Source: Pseudolysinimonas kribbensis (GTDB taxonomy: Bacteria; Actinomycetota; Actinomycetes; Actinomycetales; Microbacteriaceae). From it: 64,000 bases of DNA. The stretch spans positions 2,914,001 through 2,978,000 of the forward strand of contig NZ_BSVB01000001.1 in assembly GCF_030161895.1 (NCBI RefSeq), given 5' to 3'. Every line of letters begins with the position of its first letter. Position 1 is the first letter of the stretch. Below are positions 1-9,297 of this stretch, piece after piece. Under the pieces are notes generated by a model. That model did not search any database. It was not told the DNA's origin and saw only the letters and a program-made list of their open reading frames with translations. Position numbers and translations under genes: made by a program.

Positions 1-194
1 GCTGGGCGGTCGCCCGTTCGCCCGCCGCATTGTCGACGCTGCTCGTGGATGCCGGCCTCCCGCGGCCGAGCGCCCACGTTCGCACCACCTGGGCGCCGGT
101 GCACGTGCCGGCGTGATGCGAACGTGGGCGCTCAGCGCTACGGTCGCCGCCCGTCGCCAGCCGACCGTCGCCCGTCGCCCGTCGGGCTGAGGCG
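1..194. other. Gene-poor edge with a palindrome
   Basis: I cannot support a gene here. A plus-strand frame is open from base 3 to a TGA at 114-116 and could be the tail of a gene cut by the window edge, but its last third runs through the palindrome at 68-133, so it may be chance. Bases 140-190 contain short CGTCGCC-type direct repeats. Confidence 0.4.
68..133. repeat. 17-bp perfect inverted repeat, dispersed intergenic hairpin
   Basis: The left arm GAGCGCCCACGTTCGCA (68-84) is matched perfectly by its reverse complement at 117-133, with a 32-base GC-rich loop. A related imperfect copy sharing GAGCGCCCACG and the TGATGC...GTGGGC right arm lies at 30676-30748, so this is a dispersed family, not a single hairpin. 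It may act as a terminator or be a REP-like non-autonomous element. There is no T tract. Confidence 0.7.
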
Positions 195-2254
195 CTAGTC
201 GAGCCCGCGGCGCTTCAGGAGCGGCGCGATGTCGGCGTCGCGACCGCGGAAGTCGCGGTAGGCCTCGAGGGGTCCTTCGATCCGCCGACGCCGAGCAGGC
301 GCGAGCGGAACCGGTCGCCGTTGGCGCGGGTGAGGCCGCCGTTCTCCTTGAACCACTCGACCGTGTCGGCGTCGAGCACCTCGCTCCAGATATAGGAGTA
401 GTAGCCCGCGTCGTAGCCGCCCGAGAACACGTGGGCGAAGTACGTGCTGCCGTAGCGCGGCGGCACGAGCGGGTCGTCGAGGCCGACCGCACGCAGGGCG
501 TCGGCCTCGAACGCGGCCACGTCGGTGATCGCCTCGGCGGAGGCGCTCGACAGCTTGTGCCAGGCCTGGTCCAGCAGCGCGGCACCCAGGTACTCCGACG
601 TCGCGAAGCCCTGGTTGAACTGCTCCGACTCCCGGATGCGCTCCACGACGGCCGGATCCAGCGGCTCGCCCGTCTCGTGGTGCCGGGCGTAGTTCTCCAG
701 CACCTCGGGCCACAGCATCCACATCTCGTTGACCTGGCTCGGGAACTCGACGAAGTCGCGGAACACGTTCGTGCCCGAGAACTTCGGATACGTCACGTGC
801 GCGAACAGTCCGTGCAGCGCGTGCCCGAACTCATGGAAGAACGTCGACACCTCGTCGAAGGTCAGCAGCGTCGGCTGGCCGGCGGCGGGCTTCGGAACGT
901 TGAGGTTGTTGACCACGACCGAGCCGGGATGCCCCAGAAGCTCGTCCTGCGAGATGAGCGGGTTCATCCACGCGCCGCCGCGCTTCGAGTCGCGCGTGTA
1001 GAGGTCGAGGATGTAGAGGCCGAGCGCCGAGCCGTCCTCGTTGCTCACCTCGAACACGCGCGCATCGGGGTGGTAGGCGACGAGATCGGGGCGCTCGGTG
1101 AAGCTCACGCCGTACAGCAGGTGCGCGGCGTAGAAGACGCCGTCGTGCAGCACGCGCTCCGCCTCGAACCACGGGCGCAGTGCCGCGGTGTCGACGTCGT
1201 ACTTCTCGGCGCGCACCTTCTCGGTGTAGAAGCTCCAGTCCGAGGCGCGCAGCCCGCCGTCGAGGTCGCCCGCGACCGCGGCCAGGTCGGCCTGCTCGGC
1301 GCGTGCGTTGCGGGCCGCGGCGGGAGCCAGGCGGCCCAGCATGTCGGCCACGGCCTCCGGCGTGCGGGCCGTCTCGTCGGCCGTGACGGCCGCCGCATGC
1401 GACGAGAACCCGAGCAGCTCGGCGCGCTCGGCGCGCAGGCGGGCGATGCGCAGCACGTTCTCGCGGTTGTCGTGCTCGCCGCCGCGGCCGCCCCGTGAGC
1501 GGGATGCCGTCATGATCCGCTCGCGCAGCCCGCGGTCGGTGAGCGACGCCAGCCACGGGTGCCCGGTGGGCAGCACGAGGGTGACGAGCCAGCCCTCGAG
1601 GTCGCGCGCGGCGGCGGCCTCGCGCGCGGCCGACACCTCGCCCTCGCCGAGCCCGGCCAGCTCCGCCACATCGGTGACGTGCACCGCGAGCTCGTTGGTG
1701 TCGTTCAGCAGGTTCTTCTCGAACCGGGTGGTGAGGGTCGAGATCTCCTGGTTCAGCTCGCGCAGGCGCCGCTTCTGCGCGTCGTCGAGGGCGGCTCCGG
1801 CGATCGTCATCTCCGTGTACCAGCGCTCGACGAGGTAGCGCTGCTCGGCGTCGAGCCCGGCGGCGGCGTCGCCGCCGGCCTGGATGGCGTCGTGGATGGT
1901 CTTGACCCGCCAGTAGAGCATGGGGTCGAGCAGGATCGCGTCGTGATGGGCCGCGAGCTTCGGCGCGATGCGCTCCTCGAGCTCGTTCGTGAAGTCGCTG
2001 GAGTCGGACGAGCTCTTGTTGAAGAACACGTACCCGACCCGCTCGAGGATCTGCCCGCTGCGCTCCAGCGGCACGAGAGTGTTGTCGAACGTCGGCTCGT
2101 CGCGGCCGCGCACGATCTCCTGGATCTCGGCGAGCTGATCGGCCATGCCCCGTTCGAACGCGGGCTCGTAGTGCTCGTCGCGGATGTCGGCGAACGGCGG
2201 GAAGCCGAACGGGAGGGTGCTGGGGTCGAAGAAGGGATTCGCAGACGAGACCAT
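195..2254 (-). CDS. M3 family metallopeptidase (Dcp/oligopeptidase A type)
   Basis: This is a cytoplasmic zinc peptidase that degrades oligopeptides or releases dipeptides. The zinc site HEFGH is at about residue 473, inside FHEFGHALHG, and the restored length of 686 residues is normal for the family. The frame breaks at the G run 269-272, where one G is missing. After it the other frame gives the expected C-terminus, GPLEAYRDFRGRDADIAPLL. No signal peptide is seen. The ATG at 2254 follows a TAGGCT box by exactly six bases with no ribosome binding site, so the mRNA is probably leaderless. The gene is divergent from the ArsR-type regulator and shares its repeat-rich intergenic region. Family is certain; the Dcp versus OpdA subtype is not resolved. 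Confidence 0.93.
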
Positions 2255-2283
2255 GCGGCCAGCCTACGAGGCGACCCGCGACG

Positions 2284-2344
2284 TGCAAAGAGACCTCTGC
2301 AAATAAACCGCTGCAAAGGATGAGTTGCAAAGGGATCTTTGCAA
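2284..2344. promoter_or_regulatory. Phased TGCAAA operator array between M3 peptidase and ArsR genes
   Basis: The heptamer TGCAAAG (TGCAAAT in the second copy) starts at 2284, 2298, 2312 and 2326, a spacing of exactly 14 bp. The last copy is part of a perfect palindrome, TTGCAAAG-GGAT-CTTTGCAA, at 2325-2344. This looks like a multi-site operator for a dimeric regulator controlling both divergent genes. Inference: the ArsR-type protein encoded next door binds it. Confidence 0.7.
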
Positions 2345-2353
2345 TGCTATCTT
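2325..2353 (+). promoter_or_regulatory. Leaderless promoter of the ArsR-type gene
   Basis: A -35 TTGCAA (2325-2330), a 17-base spacer and a -10 TATCTT (2348-2353) lie seven bases before the ATG at 2361. The -35 sits inside the palindrome, which suggests steric autorepression. Confidence 0.7.
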
Positions 2354-2360
2354 TGGACAC

Positions 2361-2980
2361 ATGGCCGATCAGTCCCGCGTTCTCGACACCGAAGCCCTGA
2401 AGGGCCTCGCGCACCCGTTGCGCGTGGCGCTCCTGGACGCGCTGTCGACCTACGGGCCGGCGACGGCCAGCAAGCTGGGCGAACGGCTGGGGAGTCCAGC
2501 GGCGCCACGAGTTACCACCTGCGTCAACTCGAGAAGAACGGCCTCGTGCGCGAGGTCGAAGGGCGCGGATCGGGTCGCGAGCGCTGGTGGGAGAGGGTGC
2601 CCGGCGGGATCACGCTGCGCGGGTACGACTTCGCGCCCGAGAGCGTCGAGCGCGCGGCGAGCGACATGATCCTCTCCGAGTGGGTGCGCAACCAGCGGCA
2701 GATCGTCAACGATTACCTGTCGCGCGGCGAGGTGCTGCTCAGCCACGACTGGTTCGAGGCCGGGATCATGGACGTCTCGAACCTGCGCTTGACCCTCGCG
2801 CAGCTCCGGCGACTGAACGACGAACTGCAGGAGCTGGTCAAGCCGTACATCAAGATCTCGCGCGCCCAGACCGAGCCCGGCGCGCGGCCTGTTCAGCTGC
2901 AGATCAACGGCATCCCGATCGTCGATGCGGAGCCCATTCCGGGCCCCGCCGATGTCGGTGGTGCCGAGGAGAATTCCTGA
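2361..2980 (+). CDS. ArsR/SmtB-type winged-helix transcriptional regulator
   Basis: The protein (206 residues restored) starts with a winged-helix domain (LKGLAHPLRVALLDAL, then SGATSYHLRQLEKNGLV as recognition helix and wing) and ends with a long helical C-terminal part. That layout fits ArsR-like helix-turn-helix regulators with an extra effector or dimerisation region, not the short metal sensors, and no metal-binding cysteine pair is visible. The frame breaks at the G run 2489-2492, one G short. I chose ATG 2361 because the -10 box ends seven bases before it. The intergenic TGCAAAG array suggests autoregulation and co-control of the divergent peptidase gene. A possible role is peptide or amino-acid responsive control; the effector is unknown. 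Confidence 0.85.
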
Positions 2981-3000
2981 TGAGCGGAGGAGTTGAGCAT

Positions 3001-3206
3001 ATGAGCGCGGGAGTCATCATCTGCGAACCGCGGCCCACGGGGCTGGCGGCGGCGGCCATCCGGGTCGGCCGGATGCTGGAGACCTGGGGGCGGCACGCGG
3101 CGCAGCCCTGGACCGGGAGGACGTGCGTCGGGCCCGCGTGCGCGAGCAGGCGATCGCCGAGCACGAGGCGGCGACCGCCCAGGCGCGCCTGTTGCGGGTG
3201 TTCTGA
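3001..3206 (+). CDS. Small hypothetical protein, co-transcribed with the ArsR gene
   Basis: This is a 68-residue product with a helical, charged C-terminus (REDVRRARVREQAIAEHEA) and no membrane segment. GGAGGAG lies eight bases before ATG 3001; an alternative in-frame ATG at 2980 overlaps the upstream stop. The frame breaks at the C run 3106-3108 (three instead of four). I do not recognise the family. Its position right after the regulator gene suggests one transcript. Confidence 0.55.
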
Positions 3207-3212
3207 GCGATC

Positions 3213-3924
3213 TCAGCCGAGGGTCGTTCCGTCGTCGAGTTCGACGACGGGGCGGCCCTCCAGCCATGTCAGGGTCCAGCGCAGCGTCGTGTCGGGCGGC
3301 AACGTCGCCTCGACCTCGGCGATCCGCGCGAGCAGGTCCTGCGGCAGCCGGCCCGGGGCGTCGCGCCGACCGACCAACGTCCACCGAGCTGCATCACGAC
3401 CCCCGGCCGGGCTGGAAGGGGTTGTACAGCGGGGCTCCCGTATCGGCATCGGCGACGACGATCCGCCGGCTGTCGTCGTACGCCTTCGCCGCCGCGACCG
3501 TCGGCGCTCCGCATCCGTCCACGGGGGCATAGTAGGCCGCGAAGTCGCCGCCCCGGTCGACCCACACCATGAGCGGGTCGACGATGACCGTGCCGCACTG
3601 GCCCGCCGGCCGGGCGACCGCGTTCGGCGCCGCGTACGCCCTCAGCAGCGCCGCCGGGTGGGGCAGCAGGTAGGCGAGCTGCCACGGACCGTAGGTCGTG
3701 ATCCCGTCGCTCGGGAGCGAGACGTTCGTGCTGCACGCGTAGACGCGGTCGAGCGGGCCGACCACGCCGTCGAAGTGGGCGCCCACCATCGGCGGGCAGA
3801 ACCGCACCACCGTGACGTCGGTGAGCTCCGGATACGGCGTGACGGCGTCGGGTTGCGCCAGGCCGTCCTGCGAGGGCGGGGCGGGGAAGCATCCGGAGAG
3901 CAGGAGGGTCAGCGCGACGAGCAT
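3213..3924 (-). CDS. Putative lipoprotein of unknown function
   Basis: The N-terminus MLVALTLLLSGC reads as a short type II signal with the lipobox Leu-Ser-Gly-Cys and the modified cysteine at residue 12, so the protein is probably anchored outside the membrane. The body contains four further cysteines and ends in LTWLEGRPVVELDDGTTLG. The frame breaks at the G run near 3402-3406, which appears two bases short; with that correction the length is 237 residues. The n-region lacks positive charges, so the true start could be an unrecognised upstream codon. No family was recognised. It lies just downstream of the GNAT gene on the same strand. Confidence 0.6.
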
Positions 3925-3962
3925 GGCGGCCGCTGCCGCCGTTCCCGTGTGCCGCGCGTTCG

Positions 3963-4408
3963 TCAGAGGTCCTTCTCGTAGGTGACCCAGGTGGTGCGAC
4001 GGGCCACCCGGTCGTAGACCCGCTGCGCGCGCTCATTGCTCTGCGCGGTGATCCAGCGCAGTGTGCCGGCCGGGCCCGTCGCCCGGGCCCGCTGCGCCAC
4101 CGCCTCGACGAGTGCGGAGCCGATGCCGCCGCCGCGGGTGTCGGGCTCGACGAACAGGTCGTCGAGGAACCAGTCGTGCCCGGCCGAGAACGTGTCGGGA
4201 TGCGAGCGGAAGTGCGCGAATCCGACGACCCGCCCGGCGTCGTCCTCGGCCACGATCACGTCGATCCCCGACGCGGAGTCCAGCAGGAGCTCGCCGACGT
4301 GGTCGAGCTGGGCGTCGTCGAAGGCGGTCTCGTAGAACGCGCCGTAGGCGCGGAACAACCCCGCCAGGCCGGGAGGTCGTCCCGCCGGATGTCGCGCACG
4401 GTGGCCAT
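3963..4408 (-). CDS. GNAT family N-acetyltransferase
   Basis: This 148-residue protein should transfer acetyl from acetyl-CoA to an amine. The acetyl-CoA binding loop is RGGGIGSALVEAVAQRA, followed by the typical late strand and helix QSNERAQRVYDRV. The substrate cannot be told. The frame breaks at the C run 4359-4362 (one short), and the true N-terminus MATVRDIRRDDLPAWRGLF lies upstream of it. ATG 4408 is preceded at six bases by TAGGGT and lacks a Shine-Dalgarno, so translation is probably leaderless. Confidence 0.88.
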
Positions 4409-4431
4409 CCTCGGACCCTACGCCGACCTCG

Positions 4432-6985
4432 CTACGCGGCGCTCTCGTCGAGGTCGATCGCCGTGATGGCGATCTCGTCGGCCCCGGTGAACGACAGCTG
4501 CGCGATCCGGCCGACCGCGCGCAGGTCGTCGGCCGCCTCCGCCAGGATCGCCGGCCCCGCGATCGTCGCCGACCGCACGGGGGTCTTCTGCGAGGCCTTC
4601 GCGTCGGTCTTCGCGCGCCGGATGCCGATGAGCGCCGCGCTCACGGCCGGCAGCAGCCCGCGCGGGGCCTCGGCGTCGAGCACCGGCCAGGCCGCGGTGT
4701 GGATCGATCCCTCGTGCGTCCAGCTCCACACCTCCTCGGTCGCGAAGGAGATGACGGGGGCGAGCAGGCGCAGCAGCACATCGAGCGCCGTCCGAAGCGC
4801 GGTGACCGCGCTCGCGTCGCCCGCGTACGCCCGCTCCTTCACGAGCTCGAGGTAGTCGTCGCAGAAGGTCCAGAAGAACTGCTCGGTGACCTCGAGGGCG
4901 CGGGCGTGGTCGTACTGGTCGTACGCGTGGGTCGCCTCGCGCACCACGACGGCGAGCTCGGCGAGCATGTCCACGTCCAGCGGCGCCGTCACCGCACCGG
5001 GCTCACCCGGGAACGAGTACACGAACTTCGCCGCGTTGAGCACCTTGATCGCGAGGCGCCGGCCGATCTTCATGGTCTTGGGGTTCTGCGGATCGAAGGC
5101 CGCGTCGGTGCCGAGGCGACTCGATGCGGCCCAGTAGCGCACGGCATCCGACCCGTGCTCCTGAAGCAGCGCGCCGGGCGTGACGACGTTGCCCTTCGAC
5201 TTCGACATCTTCTTGCGGTCGGGATCGACGATGAATCCGGAGATGCCGGCATCGGCCCAGGGCACCTCGTGGTGCTCGAGCTGCGCGCGCAGCACGGTCG
5301 AGAACAGCCAGGTCCGGATGATGTCCTGCCCCTGCGAGCGCAGCGAGTACGGGAAGACGAGACCGAACAGCTCCGGGTCGGTCTCCCACCCGCCGGCGAT
5401 CTGGGGCGTGAGCGACGAGGTCGCCCAGGTATCCATGATGTCGAGCTCGCCGACGAAGCCGTTCGGCTGCCCGCGCTGCGCCTCGTCGTAGCCGGGCGCG
5501 GGGTCGGAGGCCGGGTCGACCGGCAGCAGATGCTCTCCCGGCACGATCGGCTGCTCGCGCAGGGCCTCGCCGGCCGCGTCGAGCGGGTACCAGACCGGGA
5601 TCGGCACGCCGAAGAATCGCTGCCGCGAGATCAGCCAGTCGCCGGTGAGGCCGCCGACCCAGTTCTCGTAGCGCACCCGCATATGCTCCGGATGGAATCC
5701 GATCGCGCGCCCGGCCTCGATGAGCCGATCGCGCAGCGCCTCGTCGCGGGCGCCGTTGGAGATGTACCACTGCCGGGTCGAGACGATCTCGAGCGGGCGG
5801 TCGCCCTTCTCGTAGAACTTGACCGGATGCTGGATCGGCTTGGGCGCTCCTCCAGCTCGCCCGCCTCGCCGAGCAGCTCGACGATCCGCTGCTTCGCGCT
5901 GAACACCGTCTTGCCCGCCAGCTCCGCGTAGACCGCGCGGCCGGCGTCGGTGAACAGCTCGGCGGCGGGCGCCTCCGCGACGAGCCGGCCGTCGAGGCCG
6001 ATCACGGCGCGGGCGGGCAGGTCGAGTTCGCGCCACCAGATGACGTCGGTCAGGTCGCCCCAGGTGCAGATCATGGCGATGCCGGAGCCCTTGTCCTGCT
6101 GGGCGAGGTGGTGCGCCACGACGGGCACCTCGACGCCGAACAGCGGCGTCGTCACGGTGGTGCCGAACAGCGCCTGGTAGCGCTCGTCGTCGGGATGCGC
6201 GACGAGGGCCACGCACGCGGGCAGCAGCTCCGGTCGCGTGGTCTCGATGAACACGGGGGAGCCGTCGGCCGCGTGGAATGCGACGCGGTGGTACGCGCCC
6301 GGCTGGTCGCGATCCTCGAGCTCGGCCTGCGCCACCGCGGAACGGAACGTGACGTCCCAGAGGGAGGGGCGTCCGCCTGATAGGCCTCGCCTCGGGCGAG
6401 GTTGCGCAGGAAGCCGCGCTGCGCCGCGCGCTGCGCCTCGGCGCCGATGGTGCGGTAGGTCAGCGACCAGTCCACGCTCAGGCCGAGGGCGCGCCAGAGG
6501 TCCTCGAACTGGACCTCGTCCTCCTCGGTCAGCCGCTCGCACAGCTCGATGAAGTTGCGGCGTGAGACCGGCACCTGGTCGGCGGGCTTGCCGCTGCCGT
6601 CGCCGTGGTGCGGCGGCGTGAAGTCCGCGACGTAGGGCAGCGAGGGGTCGCAGCGCACGCCGTAGTAGTTCTGTACGCGGCGCTCGGTCGGCAGCCCGTT
6701 GTCGTCCCAGCCCATCGGGTAGAACAGGTGCTTGCCGCGCATCCGCTGGAACCGCGCGGCGAGGTCCATGTGGGTGTAGCTGAACACGTGCCCGATATGG
6801 AGCGATCCGGATGCCGTGGGCGGCGGCGTGTCGATGCTGTAGAGCGCGGCGCGGCCGGCTTCGAGCGCGGCGGCGCGGTCGAACCGGTAGACGCCCGCCT
6901 GCTCCCAGTCGGCGGACCACTTCTGCTCCAGCCCTTCGAGGGCGGGCCGCTCGGGGATGGCAGGTCCGGGGATGGCAGACGTCAT
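4432..6985 (-). CDS. valS: Valine-tRNA ligase
   Basis: This cytoplasmic class I synthetase charges tRNA-Val with editing. The HIGH motif is at residues 63-66 (SLHIGHVF) and KMSKS reads KKMSKSKGNVVTP; the editing domain and anticodon-binding region follow in order. The restored length of 851 residues lacks the C-terminal coiled coil of the long ValRS form. Two frame breaks occur, at the G run 6366-6369 and the GGG at 5842-5844, each one base short. An essential gene with two breaks argues strongly for sequence error. Translation starts at ATG 6985 in a long leader reaching toward 7108, with no T-box signature seen there. Confidence 0.97.
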
Positions 6986-7108
6986 GACGGGCTCCGGTTC
7001 GATATGCGCGGCACCGTGTCGGTGGGGAGGTGCCTGGTTGTGACCGGCTCAGTCTACGGGCGCGACGTACGGCGGGCCCGCGCATCGCGCGGCCCGGGAC
7101 CGAGGTCG

Positions 7109-7759
7109 CTAGAAGCGGTCGCCCGTGTTGGTGACGGTCCAGATCTTCTGCACGTGCCGGCCGTCCGAGCCGACGAGCGTGAGGTTGTACGTGGCGGAAG
7201 CGGAGCCGCACGCGAAGTCGACCTCGTAGGGGAAGTCCTCCTGGCTGCCGCTCACGGGCACCTGCATGTACTGCGAGTCGGCCGCGTCGCTCGTGCCCTG
7301 CACGAACCAGACCGAGTCGGTGCGGATCGTCTGCCACGACACCCGGACCTTGATCGGCGGCGGGGTGAAGTTCGTCGCGGGCGCCTCGCAGCGCACGGTG
7401 GCGGGCGCGGTGAATGCGGTGAAGACGCCACCGGTGGGCTGGGGTGCGGTGCCGCCGTTCTGCGAGCCGCCACCCTCGGCAGTCGAGGTCGCCGTCGGGC
7501 GCGGGACGGCGCTCGTGGCGACCGGTGTCGGCTCGGCGCCCGCCGTGGTCGGGGTGGCGCTGGCGGTCGCGAGCGCTTGTGGTCGACCCGTGCCGAGCAG
7601 GAGCAGCACGACGGTGACGATGAGTCCGATCAGCACGGCAGCGCCGATCACGATGAGGACGATGAGCAGGGTGCGGCGGTCGCGTGACGTGGCGGCGGCA
7701 TCCGGTGCGGGCTCGCCGCCGGGCGACATGTCCAGGCGCTGCGTCGGGTCGTCGCTCAT
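7109..7759 (-). CDS. Membrane-anchored protein with Ser/Thr/Pro linker and extracytoplasmic domain
   Basis: This is a 216-residue protein. Residues 1-28 are polar and cytosolic, about 29-57 form one transmembrane helix, about 58-110 form a Ser/Thr/Pro/Gly linker typical of cell-wall-spanning regions, and the rest is a beta-rich domain with two cysteines (VRCEAP and DFACGS). The gene at 14232-15256 has the same plan and a similar C-terminal domain size, so the two look like paralogues. A -10 TAGAGT at 7800-7805 and the GGAGAGG site before ATG 7759 suggest its own promoter. Function unknown; adhesion or envelope sensing would be guesses. Confidence 0.75.
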   Translation of the reverse strand: MSDDPTQRLDMSPGGEPAPDAAATSRDRRTLLIVLIVIGAAVLIGLIVTVVLLLLGTGRPQALATASATPTTAGAEPTPVATSAVPRPTATSTAEGGGSQNGGTAPQPTGGVFTAFTAPATVRCEAPATNFTPPPIKVRVSWQTIRTDSVWFVQGTSDAADSQYMQVPVSGSQEDFPYEVDFACGSASATYNLTLVGSDGRHVQKIWTVTNTGDRF

Positions 7760-7825
7760 GGACCGTCCTCTCCGTCGATGCGGCTCGCGGACGGGTCACA
7801 CTCTAGGGGGCCGGATCGGTCGCGC

Positions 7826-8876
7826 TCAATGGCCGCCCGGGCGCGCGGCCGGCCCCGCCGGGGGCGCGCGCGAGGCGGGGGAGCCGTGGACTCCCCCAGC
7901 ACGAGCGTGCACGGCAGAAGCACCTGCCGGCGGCTGGTGTCGACGCCCTCGAGCTGATCGATGAGCGCGTCGATGCCCAGCTGCCCCAACTCCCGGGCGG
8001 GCGCCTCGAGCACGGTGAGCACGGGATCGACCATCTCGCCCATCTCGATCGAGGAGGAGACGGCGACGATGGAGACGTCGCTCGGGACGGAGCGCCCGAG
8101 CTCGCGCAGCCCCTGACCAGCCCGGTCGCCGCCTGCTCGTTCATCAGCAGGATGGCGGTGACCTCGGGCGCCTCGTCGCGCAGGCGGCGGGCGGCCTCGA
8201 TTCCGCCCGCCGCGTTCGGCGGCACGGAGATGACGACCGATCGACCGCCGACCGCCGTCATGTGCTCGCGATACGCGGCTTCCGTGCGCACCGTCGGCCC
8301 GAGGTCGGCGACCCAGCCCGTCTCGTCGTTCCCGTCGACGAGGGCGATCGCCTGGTGGCCGAGGTCGGTGAGATGCCGCATCGCGGTGTCGATGGTGGCG
8401 GCGAAGTCGATGTCGACGAAGGGGAGGGTCTCGTCGTGGGTGCGACCGATGAGCGCGAACGGCACCGACGAGGTGACCAGCTCGTCGACGCGCGGATCGT
8501 GCACGCGGACCTCCATGAGCAGCGCGCCGTCGACGAGGCCGCCGGCCAGCAGGTGCGACATCTGCTCCTCGTCCTCCACCGGCCAGAGCACCAGGTCGTA
8601 CCCGCGGGCGCGCGCACCGTTGGACGCGGCGATCACGAAGCCCATGACGGTGCCGCCGAGCCGGTTGCCGAGCACGGGATGCAGGAGCGCGACGATATGC
8701 GTGCGGGAGCTCGCCAGTGCCCGGGCGACCACGTTGCGGCGATAGCGCAGTTCGTCCATCGCGGCTTCGATCCGCGCCCGTGTCGGGGGCGAGACGTTCT
8801 TCGTGCCGTTGACGACGTACGAGACGGTCGCGATGGAGACGCCGGCGCGGTCGGCGACGTCCTGCATCGTGGCCAT
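7826..8876 (-). CDS. LacI family transcriptional regulator
   Basis: The N-terminal helix-turn-helix reads MQDVADRAGVSIATVSYVVNG, with the hinge region then a periplasmic-binding-protein-like sensor domain. It is divergent from the ABC sugar operon and probably represses it through two AAGCGCTT operators at 8941-9018. One frame break is at the C run 8110-8113 (one short). ATG 8876 was chosen because AGGAGG lies five bases upstream; the in-frame GTG at 8882 would overlap that site. The C-terminus is uncertain: as written, the frame continues to 7756 with an un-LacI-like Arg/Pro tail, whereas one more missing C near 7874 gives a normal end at 7826 and about 350 residues. Confidence 0.88.
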
Positions 8877-8882
8877 GCGCAC

Positions 8883-9297
8883 CTCCTGCCCGCGCCGACG
8901 GCGCGTGGGCTCAGTATCCCAGGTGGATCGCGGTCCCCGGTAAAGCGCTTAGAAGATTTCGTTGACAGGGCGTGCACGCTCTGTCCACAATGGCTGGCGA
9001 GCGTTGGTAAAGCGCTTAGCCGATTCCCCGACGACGACGTGAGCAGGAGCGATGATGCCCCCGACCGCCTCCCCGTCGTGCGCGGACGGCAGCTCGACTT
9101 CGTCGGCGACGCGCTCGGTCCCGGCATCCCGGAGCAGCGACCCCGGGATGCCGTCTCCGGCCGGCCGCCGAACGGAGCGCCCGGCGCGGCTCTCGCCGCG
9201 CGGGCGTGGGAATGACACCCCTGCTCACCGCACACGCGCCGTTGCGACCGGGCGTGCGCAGATCCGCCGGAGACCTCCGGCAGAAGGAGTCAATCAC
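8883..9297. other. Divergent control region of the LacI/ABC locus
   Basis: This 415-base stretch holds the two operators and the promoter listed separately. Downstream, 9042-9215 contains a 58-codon GTG-initiated reading frame without a ribosome binding site, which I do not accept as a gene. The rest is presumably the 5' untranslated region of the operon mRNA. Confidence 0.6.
8941..9018 (+). promoter_or_regulatory. Promoter flanked by two LacI-type operators
   Basis: The identical sequence GGTAAAGCGCTTAG occurs around 8941-8951 and 9008-9018, each with the perfect core AAGCGCTT typical of LacI-family sites. Between them lie TTGACA (8962-8967) and CACAAT (8986-8991) with an 18-base spacer. 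Two sites 67 bp apart around one promoter suggest DNA looping by a tetrameric repressor. Confidence 0.8.

Noticed and set aside
431..1498. Long plus-strand open frame over the M3 peptidase
   Set aside because: Shadow of the real minus-strand gene caused by high GC at third positions; the sequence is Arg/Ala/Gly-rich with no domain. The many similar frames over other genes were rejected for the same reason.
9042..9215. 58-codon open frame between the LacI operators and the ABC operon
   Set aside because: GTG start without ribosome site, no recognisable motif, and it lies in the expected 5' leader.
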